NCBI GenBank assembly: GCA_023246755.1
Contig: JAHFHU010000005.1
Coordinates: 35,081 to 67,604 of the forward strand
DNA: 32,524 nucleotides
Direction: 5' to 3'
Source: Candidatus Magasanikiibacteriota bacterium
GTDB taxonomy: Bacteria > Patescibacteriota > Patescibacteriia > Magasanikbacterales > 2-02-FULL-50-9b
Position numbers and translations under genes: made by a program
The notes under the pieces: generated by a model
The model's database searches: none
Seen by the model: the letters and a program-made list of their open reading frames with translations, nothing else
What the model was told of the DNA's origin: nothing
In this document: positions 24,799 through 32,524 of the stretch, in pieces
Layout: each line of letters begins with the position of its first letter
Numbering within the stretch: position 1 is the stretch's first letter

Positions 24799-26700
24799 AT
24801 GCTCGACACACGTTTCTTAAAACGATTCACATTTTTTTCACGTACACAGATGGGTGTGTTTTTTATTTTTGCGCTTTTTGCGACTGCAATTTTTATTGTG
24901 CAGCCTGTTTATGCGGCGGGAAGTGCGCCCGTTGTTCAGAATTTGAACGCAGTTGGAAAAGAGGCGGGTCTCGGAACCGCGTCACTCGGTCAAATTATTG
25001 CAAAAATTATCAGAGTTTTTTTTGGAATACTTGCGGTGGTCGCGCTCGGCCTCACGATTTTTGGAGGGTTCAAATGGATGACCGCGGCGGGAGACGAAAA
25101 AAAAGTTGGAGAGGCGAAAGATATTTTAAAAAATGGGGTGATCGGCCTCACGATAATTTTTTCAGCATTTGGTATTTCAGAATTCGTGATGTCGAAACTG
25201 TTTAATTCCGCAGGTCTTAAAAATAATGGGGGGATTTTGAGTGGGGACACGAACGGCGAAAACGCATTACTTTCGGGATACAATGGAGCGAGTGCTATGG
25301 GAACGATTGTGCAATGGCACGATCCGGTTCGTGACGCGATCAATGTGAGCCGCGCGTCGGTGATTCAGGTGAAATTCAAATTTCCCATCGAAGTCGCAAG
25401 CCTCATCGACGGGACATCAAAAGATGTGCAGAAAAAAGATGGCGTTGTTATTTCTGGCCCGCTTAAAGCCGGAAGTGTTTTGATTTATCCGACAGCGCTC
25501 ACGGAATCAGAGGCGCTGAAACCGGATCAGGTGTGGGTTACGGTCGTTGCGGACGGAACGGACACGATGTTCGTATTTGACCCGGTCCCATTTCTTGGTT
25601 CTGCTTCACAAAACACCCTTTATACTGTTAAGCTCGCGTCATCCATCACTCGACAGCAGCCGGCGGGCGCAAGTGCGTTCTCGAGTTTTAGCGGCGGATA
25701 TTCGTGGCAATTTACCGTTGGCACAAAAATTGACACAACACCGCCAACGCTTGTTTCGATTGTTCCGGTTGCGGGTGGAACGTATGATCGTAACATCACT
25801 GTCCAGCTCACATTTTCAGAACCGCTCAACCTTGCATCAGCTGTCGGGCTTTTTGATCCAGCGAAAAATAAAACGTTTCAAAATATTGTTGCCGCCGTTA
25901 ATGCACAACCGATTGCGGGTGTGTGGCGTGCGGGTGACGGTTTCAACATCATCGAATTTACGACGCTTAATAAGTGCGCGACCAATTCATGCGGGCAAGA
26001 CGTTTTTTGTTTGCCCGCGAGTTCTTCAATCGAGGTGCGCGCGAAATCGGCAATACTGCTGAAAAATGCTGCGGGAGTTATCGAGAATGCCCAGCTCGAT
26101 CCAAAGTTTGGATACAGCGGTGTTGCGGATACGTCGAATAACGCGCTTGATGGCGGTGGAAAAAATTCTGAAAAGCCGTGGTCGCTCGCGCAGGGGGGCA
26201 CGCCACACGGCACGCCCGACGACGATTTTTTCATGAACTTTACGACAACGGATGCAACAAAAACGAATGCGCCATCGATCATTTCGCTCGAGCCGAAATT
26301 TTATGCAAGTGCAAAAAGCGATCCAATTTTTGATGTGAAATCACCGGTAACCGCAACGTTTGATACCGTGATGAAAATGACAACATTTGACGATGTGGCG
26401 CTACGCGCAAAAAATCCAAAAGCGCAGTCGGGCTACTGGAAGATGGGAGCGAACATCAAAACGACGATTAATAAAGTTGAGCAAACGGTCACGAAATTGA
26501 CGATTGATCATGTTAATTTTGCAAAAAATTCTGCGTACGCAGCTTCGGTTCCATCGTCGGTACAGGATATTTATCAGAACTGTTTTTTGCCGGCGGGTGG
26601 TCTCCAGTGTGCACCGGATCCGAAATCTGGGTTATACTCTTGTTGCAACGGAGTCGCCGCAGGGCAAGCCTGTGAAAAAATAAATTATGGCGCACAATAA
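24799..26700 (+). CDS. Surface protein: signal/TM + VirB2/TrbC-like two-TM pilin-like module + SbsA-type Ig-like domains, Cys-rich C-terminus
   Basis: SLGQIIAKIIRVFFGILAVVALGLTIFGGFKWMTAAGDEKKVGEAKDILKNGVIGLTIIFSAFGISEFVM; DTTPPTLVSIVPVAGGTYDRNITVQLTFSEPLN; C-terminal CAPDPKSGLYSCCNGVAAGQACEK. Confidence 0.85.
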   Translation: MLDTRFLKRFTFFSRTQMGVFFIFALFATAIFIVQPVYAAGSAPVVQNLNAVGKEAGLGTASLGQIIAKIIRVFFGILAVVALGLTIFGGFKWMTAAGDEKKVGEAKDILKNGVIGLTIIFSAFGISEFVMSKLFNSAGLKNNGGILSGDTNGENALLSGYNGASAMGTIVQWHDPVRDAINVSRASVIQVKFKFPIEVASLIDGTSKDVQKKDGVVISGPLKAGSVLIYPTALTESEALKPDQVWVTVVADGTDTMFVFDPVPFLGSASQNTLYTVKLASSITRQQPAGASAFSSFSGGYSWQFTVGTKIDTTPPTLVSIVPVAGGTYDRNITVQLTFSEPLNLASAVGLFDPAKNKTFQNIVAAVNAQPIAGVWRAGDGFNIIEFTTLNKCATNSCGQDVFCLPASSSIEVRAKSAILLKNAAGVIENAQLDPKFGYSGVADTSNNALDGGGKNSEKPWSLAQGGTPHGTPDDDFFMNFTTTDATKTNAPSIISLEPKFYASAKSDPIFDVKSPVTATFDTVMKMTTFDDVALRAKNPKAQSGYWKMGANIKTTINKVEQTVTKLTIDHVNFAKNSAYAASVPSSVQDIYQNCFLPAGGLQCAPDPKSGLYSCCNGVAAGQACEKINYGAQ

Positions 26701-29700
26701 ACAAACAACTCGATTAGTGATGCTCGCACTTGCGGTGTGCGCGTTTGTTGGCGTGCTTATATTTTCTGGAATTCCGACGCACATGGTTCATGCGCAAGAC
26801 GCGGGTCAAGCGCTCGTGCAGCCGGGGGATTTGGGTTTGGATCAGGTTCAACAAGCATCCGGGCTCGGCAAATCATCATTCGGGGTGATTGTTGGCAGGA
26901 TCATTCGGGTAATTTTATCGCTGCTCGGCATCGTTACCATCGGTTTTATTATTTTTGGTGGATTCCTCTGGATGACATCGAGCGGAAATGAGGAAAATCT
27001 CGATAAGGCAAAAAAGACGATCACGAACGGCGTCATCGGTTTGATTATTACGCTGTCAGCGTTTGCGATCACGCAATTTGTGATGAGTGCGCTGACGAAT
27101 GCAACGGGAACACAAACAGGTTTTGTGAGTTCTGGCGCAGATACCAGTGGTAATATCGATCTCGGCCCCGGAATTGGCGGTAGTGGAAGCTCAACGAGTG
27201 GTGGACTCCAAATCAAAGCAGTTCTTCCAAAGGGTTCGCAAAATTTTGCAAATTTAAAAGTCTCTGTTTTGTTTACGGGAATCATTGACGAAACAACGGT
27301 TGCAAATAATTTTAAGGTTACGAATGCGGCGGGCGCGGTTTCCGGTTCGGTTGTTGTTAAGGGCGATAGCATTTTATTTACCCCGTCAACCGCATGTCCG
27401 GCGCCACACGCTGATAAAAAATGTTTTACATCGGGTACGGAATATACGGTGACCGTGACCGGCGGCAAAGGCGGAATTGTTTCCGCAACAACAAAGCGTC
27501 CGCTCAATTGTGGCGCGCAAAATTGTGTGGTCAAATTTGTTGCGGGTGAAAAAGTTGACGATAAGGCTCCGACAATTTCAAATTTTGAACCGAAAGACAA
27601 TGATAAAATTCCAACTGATCAGGTCGTTTTGATCAAGGCGCTGCTCAGCGATGATAATGCGGTTGCGCTCGGACGAATTTATATCAATGGAGTTGTGCTT
27701 GAATCGAATGCGGCGGTTGCAAGCGGCGATGCGACGCTGCAAGAATTTTTGTTGCAGACAAAAAAGTTCAACACAAAAGGTGATGCGGTAAAAAAAGAAT
27801 ACGAAATTGGAATTGAAGCGGAAGATGTTTCGGGGAATGCGACGATGCTTAAATATAAAGTTGTCACTGCTCCGCAGCACTGTTTCAATAAGAAAAAAGA
27901 TGAGGACGAACTTGATATCGATTGCAGTGCGCCGGAAGGTTCGTGTTCGCTTTGCACGAACATCGCCTGCAAAAAAACGATTGATTGCGCGAATGGTTCA
28001 AAATGCGATGCGGGTAAAAATATTTGTGTCGCGTCGCCACTCATCAACTCGGTTCAACCACAAGACGGCGCGCCGGGCACCTACGTGACCATTGGCGGCG
28101 AGGGTTTTGGAACGCAAGCAGGGTTTGTTGCGTTTTTAGGAGATCCAAATAACACAAAAGATGATGTTGAGGCGGGACCGGCGTGTAATGAGGGTTGGTC
28201 TAATACACAAGTGGTTGTTCGAGTTCCGGATGCGGCGGTGAGTGGGGCGATTCAGCTCAAAAATACGGCGGGCTCGAGTGACACGACGGATGATGCAGAT
28301 GGTTTGAAGCTCACGGCTTTTGATGTTAACGAGGTTCAGCGGCCGGGGCTGTGTTCCATCGCACCAACGTCGGGATTGCCCGCAAAAACAAAAATTACGA
28401 TAACTGGAAATGAATTTTTGAGTAATGCTGCGCTTGAGCGCAAGCTATTTATTGGCGGATTTTTCGTGGATTCCGCGAAATGGGGAGAGGCGGGGGCGAA
28501 TACCGTCACCGGCATCATTCCTCCGTTTGATCCCGCAAAAGTTTCGGTTCAGGTTACGATTAAAAGCATCGCAAGCAATCCACTCGAATTGGTTGTTGAT
28601 GACCCAAACGCGGCGGCTCCCGCTTCGTCGATAGGCAGTTTGAATCCGGCCGCGGGTCCAACAGGGCAATACGTAACGATTAAAGGCTCTGGTTTTGGAA
28701 CGACGCCGAATAAAGTTTATTTTGTGGTGCTCAATGCGGCCGGGAAATTAACGGACGATCAAACGCCTGCAGGATTTAATTTTCCGCAACAATGCGCGAA
28801 AACTTTTTGGAATGATGGGCAAATTGTTGCAAAAGTTCCTGCGTTGCCGCCGGGAAATTATGCCGTTGTTGTTCAACCGTTTGGAAAATCGAAACAAAGT
28901 TCGTATAAAATGTTTACGGTTAATGCGGACACATTGGGGCCACAGGTTTGCGCGCTCGTGCAAGACACCGGTCCGGCTGATGGGGTGATTAAGGTCGCGT
29001 TGTACGGAGAAAATTTTGGAAAAGATTCGGGCGTTGTCATTTTTAATGATAAATTTGTTGTCAAACCTGCTGCAGGCGCGGGGAATTGGAGCAACAATAG
29101 CGCGGTCGTGACCGTTCCGGTTGGCGTTGTGACCGGAGACACGACGCTTGTGCGCGCAGCGGGTGTCGTCGCGGCGGACGTGTGCGTGAAAACTCCGGCA
29201 AGTTGTAGCAATAAAATGGTTTACACCGTTGCAGATTGTCGACTCAAGACAAATAGTTGTGGCGCGGGAACTATGTGCTGCGGCGATGGAACGTGTTCGG
29301 CACAATGTGCCGCAGTATCCGGCCCGAAACCGGTAAAAGGCGTGTTTGCGTGGTGTTTCTCAACGGGTGATTCGTGTGATGTGATTCAGCCGCCGCGCAT
29401 TGTCGAGGAATGTGTGGCAGGTTCGGGCGTGTCAAAATCGGTTCCGTCGCCAACGCCATCGTCGATCTGGGCATCGACCGCGACGGGTGGCGCGTGTCCG
29501 AACGCGATGCTCACGATTAAATTTACACAACCTGTTGATCCAACGACGGTTACGATTAACGCAGGATCGCAAAGCTCAATTCAGGTTGAAGAGTGTACGG
29601 GCGGCGAAACCGAAGATCCTACATGCGAACAGGTCGCTGCACAACCGATCACGCTTGCCAATCTTAAAGTTTTAGATCAGATCGATGAAAAAAATGCGGG

Positions 29701-32524
29701 CGCGCTCGTTGTGCCGCATTCGTTGAAAACCGCGACACGCTATAAAGTTACGCTTTCAAACGCAATTACCGGCGTTGATTCGGGATTACCGCTTGCGGCT
29801 CCGGACAAACCAAGTGCAGCGAATAAATGTAAAGCTTCGGGCAGTGGTGTGTACTGCTATTTATTCAAAACCACAGACAAAGAAGGTGTGTGTTCAGTTG
29901 ATTCGGTTGGTGTTGCGCCTGCATCCTACATCGCCGAATCGCTCGGAGTCATCAAAGGACCAAAGGGCGATACCGTTGCATGGACACCGCTCGCATTTCC
30001 TGCGGACAAATGTCAGGTGCTCGATCCGAGCGGGTATGCATGGGGTTGGGCGCCGGCAAAAAAATCTGATAAAAATTTTGAATTTGCCGAATCGTTGAGC
30101 GCGGCGGGAACGGAATCACCGTTTCTCGCAAAAGCGCCGACTGCAGCAAAAATTCCGACAAATATTATTGCGACTGAATTAAAATCGGGGAAATCGGGGA
30201 GTGGTGATCTCACGATCAATCCGGGCATACCAAAAGTTACGGAAGAGTGCTCGATCAATGGTCCGCGTAGTCCAAGCCCATCGAGTCAGTGGGGTGGCGA
30301 GGTGTGCGTTGACGCGCCGATCGTCGTTGAGTTTAATCAACCGGTAACGAATAAAGAAGCAAAAGGTGTTCTGGACTCCTCATTCAAAGCGCTCGTCTCG
30401 GAATGTTCGGGAACCGAAGCGGGAAAAGAGTGCACGACGCTCGTAAAACCAAACGTCATCACGGATTCGGCCACATATAAATTCAGCGAAATCCGCCATG
30501 CGTATATTTTTCAGCCCGCTCAATCGCTTGCGCAAAACACCAACTATCTGGTTGAAATTCCGGTAACGACCAAGGGCGTCGGCGAATTCGGAAAGCAAAT
30601 GGTGCAAAATAAAAATTGTCGACCCGGCGTTGCGTATTGTTTTACGTTCAAAACGTCGGCGAATTTGGATGATTGCAAAATCAAAAGTGTTGAAGTCGCT
30701 CCATTTGCATGGAAGGCGATTGACTACGGCGTGCAACAATCGTTTGATATCAATGGCGACGCGGTCAATCAGATTTGGCACGCGCAAGCATTTGGAAAAA
30801 ATCAGTGTGTGTGGCTCAAAAATTCGTACAAGTGGAGTTGGGGAATCGATGCGGAGCACACGGGTTACGCGATGGTAGATCCATCGCCAGATTTTGTTGG
30901 CGCGGCGGGTGACGCCGGTGGGCTAATCGGCGCATATTGGGACACGAGTCCGGATCAGATAATTGCGGCATACAAAGAAACAAAACTCGATGATCCGGTG
31001 TATGTGCAAGCAACTGCCGAGGGCGTTATGGGCGCGAGCACCCTTGATATCGCATTTCCAAATCCGACGCTCAGCGAGTTTGCGCCATCGGGCTGTGGAT
31101 CGAAAAATGTGTGCACAAACGCGGCGGTTAAGTTGAAATTTTCCGTGAACATGAATCCGGATTCGTTCAAAGATGCGGTTTCACTTTTGGAGTGTCCGAT
31201 TGCGGGGCAAGACGCGATTGATGCGGCGGCAAAATTTTTGCAAGCAGCGATTGATGCGGACAAAGTTGCAAGCGTGGCGGATGCGGTGGTTGAAGCAGAC
31301 AAGTCAGCGCCGCAAACTGCGGACACACAAATGTTGATTACCGAGCACAAGAGTGTGGCTGCTGCGGCACATCTCGCTGCAACGAAGGCGCACGATACAG
31401 CGAAGAAAGCGCAAGATATCGCGGCGGTTGGTTCTGTGTGCGCGTACACAGCAGGCAAGCCGGTGATCAAACTCGTTTTGGCTCCGGGCGCGATTGATAA
31501 AAAAACAAACAAACCGATTCCAACGAACGAATTTTTGTTTGGAATGCCAGACGGCAAGATGCTGACGCCGAATGTGCAGTATCGCGTTTTGGTTGGCGCG
31601 GGGCCGCGTTCGACCGCTGAGAAAAAATTTGTTGGGTTTAATTATCCAGAAAAAAATTCAGAATTTTTTAGCTGGACGTTTAGTGTTGGTAAAGATCAAT
31701 GTGCGGTAAATTCGATTAAAATTCATCCGGTGAATCCGGTGGCGCACGCACAAGGTGACGAACAAGAATTTATTGCGAACGCATACACAACGCCGGATGC
31801 GTGTTATCCGCAGGGTCAACTTTTGTATCCGAAAGCGTTTTTATGGTCATGGGCGTCGAGTGACATCGCAGTTGCAACACAAAAAGCATCCTCGCTCACC
31901 AACACGCAATCGTTTGTCATGAAAGGGAACGGGCAGGTGATCAACAGCATGCAGAGCGCGGATATTGCTGCGTCGACCGCGAATGTGACGGGAAAAAGTA
32001 CGTGGAAACTCGAGTGCAGTTCGCCGCCGGTTAAATGTCCGATCGGTAAATGGCCCGGGAGCGATCACTGCTGTCACACACCACCAAACATTACGGCGAC
32101 ATATCCAAAAAGTAGCGATGTGGGCGTTTGCCGAAATACGCTCGCGACCATCGATATTTCTGATTGGGTGAAATCAGATTCGATCACGACATCATCCATC
32201 AGACTTGGATTTGCGACAAAGGATCCAAATGAATGTCCGGGTGTTGATAGCGAGATCGAGGATGGATATTGTTTTGATCATATTCCTTTTACGACGACCG
32301 TCGTGAATACAAAAAACAAGTCCGATGCTCATACGGGCCGCATCGTGTTGAACTTGGGGGCGCTCTTGCCGGCGGATCGCAAAATCATGATCAAAGTTCG
32401 GCCGATTGCAAGCGAAGGCGATAATCCGGAAACAGTCAGTGTTCGTTCAACGCTTAATGTTCCGATTGTCGGCGAAAATATCAAATTTACGACGAGCGCT
32501 GGCTTTTGTGAATTAACCGATGTG
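26687..32524 (+). CDS. Giant surface protein (partial, at least 1946 codons): pilin-like two-TM module + Ig-like and IPT/TIG-like domains + Cys-rich motifs
   Basis: ATG at 26687. Frame read by hand for most of its length (including 28322-29880 and 31082-32524) with no stop found; absent from the ORF track because it has no stop in the window. SFGVIVGRIIRVILSLLGIVTIGFIIFGGFLWMTSSGNEENLDKAKKTITNGVIGLIITLSAFAITQFVM; INSVQPQDGAPGTYVTIGGEGFGTQAG; IGSLNPAAGPTGQYVTIKGSGFGTTPNKVYF. Confidence 0.88.
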   Translation, partial: MAHNKQTTRLVMLALAVCAFVGVLIFSGIPTHMVHAQDAGQALVQPGDLGLDQVQQASGLGKSSFGVIVGRIIRVILSLLGIVTIGFIIFGGFLWMTSSGNEENLDKAKKTITNGVIGLIITLSAFAITQFVMSALTNATGTQTGFVSSGADTSGNIDLGPGIGGSGSSTSGGLQIKAVLPKGSQNFANLKVSVLFTGIIDETTVANNFKVTNAAGAVSGSVVVKGDSILFTPSTACPAPHADKKCFTSGTEYTVTVTGGKGGIVSATTKRPLNCGAQNCVVKFVAGEKVDDKAPTISNFEPKDNDKIPTDQVVLIKALLSDDNAVALGRIYINGVVLESNAAVASGDATLQEFLLQTKKFNTKGDAVKKEYEIGIEAEDVSGNATMLKYKVVTAPQHCFNKKKDEDELDIDCSAPEGSCSLCTNIACKKTIDCANGSKCDAGKNICVASPLINSVQPQDGAPGTYVTIGGEGFGTQAGFVAFLGDPNNTKDDVEAGPACNEGWSNTQVVVRVPDAAVSGAIQLKNTAGSSDTTDDADGLKLTAFDVNEVQRPGLCSIAPTSGLPAKTKITITGNEFLSNAALERKLFIGGFFVDSAKWGEAGANTVTGIIPPFDPAKVSVQVTIKSIASNPLELVVDDPNAAAPASSIGSLNPAAGPTGQYVTIKGSGFGTTPNKVYFVVLNAAGKLTDDQTPAGFNFPQQCAKTFWNDGQIVAKVPALPPGNYAVVVQPFGKSKQSSYKMFTVNADTLGPQVCALVQDTGPADGVIKVALYGENFGKDSGVVIFNDKFVVKPAAGAGNWSNNSAVVTVPVGVVTGDTTLVRAAGVVAADVCVKTPASCSNKMVYTVADCRLKTNSCGAGTMCCGDGTCSAQCAAVSGPKPVKGVFAWCFSTGDSCDVIQPPRIVEECVAGSGVSKSVPSPTPSSIWASTATGGACPNAMLTIKFTQPVDPTTVTINAGSQSSIQVEECTGGETEDPTCEQVAAQPITLANLKVLDQIDEKNAGALVVPHSLKTATRYKVTLSNAITGVDSGLPLAAPDKPSAANKCKASGSGVYCYLFKTTDKEGVCSVDSVGVAPASYIAESLGVIKGPKGDTVAWTPLAFPADKCQVLDPSGYAWGWAPAKKSDKNFEFAESLSAAGTESPFLAKAPTAAKIPTNIIATELKSGKSGSGDLTINPGIPKVTEECSINGPRSPSPSSQWGGEVCVDAPIVVEFNQPVTNKEAKGVLDSSFKALVSECSGTEAGKECTTLVKPNVITDSATYKFSEIRHAYIFQPAQSLAQNTNYLVEIPVTTKGVGEFGKQMVQNKNCRPGVAYCFTFKTSANLDDCKIKSVEVAPFAWKAIDYGVQQSFDINGDAVNQIWHAQAFGKNQCVWLKNSYKWSWGIDAEHTGYAMVDPSPDFVGAAGDAGGLIGAYWDTSPDQIIAAYKETKLDDPVYVQATAEGVMGASTLDIAFPNPTLSEFAPSGCGSKNVCTNAAVKLKFSVNMNPDSFKDAVSLLECPIAGQDAIDAAAKFLQAAIDADKVASVADAVVEADKSAPQTADTQMLITEHKSVAAAAHLAATKAHDTAKKAQDIAAVGSVCAYTAGKPVIKLVLAPGAIDKKTNKPIPTNEFLFGMPDGKMLTPNVQYRVLVGAGPRSTAEKKFVGFNYPEKNSEFFSWTFSVGKDQCAVNSIKIHPVNPVAHAQGDEQEFIANAYTTPDACYPQGQLLYPKAFLWSWASSDIAVATQKASSLTNTQSFVMKGNGQVINSMQSADIAASTANVTGKSTWKLECSSPPVKCPIGKWPGSDHCCHTPPNITATYPKSSDVGVCRNTLATIDISDWVKSDSITTSSIRLGFATKDPNECPGVDSEIEDGYCFDHIPFTTTVVNTKNKSDAHTGRIVLNLGALLPADRKIMIKVRPIASEGDNPETVSVRSTLNVPIVGENIKFTTSAGFCELTDV

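Noticed and set aside
26848-27600. Long minus-strand ORF (250 aa) and others at 27679-28047, 28748-29305, 30955-31557
   Set aside because: They lie antisense inside the unbroken frame of the giant surface protein, which has clear domain homology; the antisense ORFs show no recognisable motifs and reflect codon bias.

Overview
This looks like a chromosomal window from a Candidate Phyla Radiation (Patescibacteria)-like bacterium; I infer this from gene content, not from a search. It is mostly housekeeping genes. Minus strand: an lcp-der-pth cluster, SGNH hydrolase, tRNA-Val(CAC), HU and RNase Y. Plus strand: a short SMC-like protein, rpsP, khpA, NYN protein, trmD, a solitary 16S rRNA gene, tRNA-Ile(GAT)-lepB-hisS, rpsU and yqeY. 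Between them sit single-gene ORFan units, many with their own sigma70-like promoter (17-bp spacer) and hairpin terminator. There is also a solo MazF/PemK-like toxin and a HicB-HicA pair. The right end holds two adjacent paralogous surface proteins. Each starts with a signal/TM segment plus a two-TM VirB2/TrbC-like (pilin-like) module and continues into Ig-like domains. The second is at least 1946 codons and runs off the window. The best candidates for something undescribed are: (1) the tandem pilin-module/Ig-stalk proteins; (2) a ~139-nt three-way-junction inverted-repeat structure between smc and an ORFan; (3) an ungapped ~62-bp intergenic repeat at two loci, each with paired GYTAAACA half-sites 22 bp apart; (4) a hinge-less SMC; (5) a solitary 16S transcription unit with its own promoter, 28-position processing stem and terminator. 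No CRISPR array, transposase or integrase was found.
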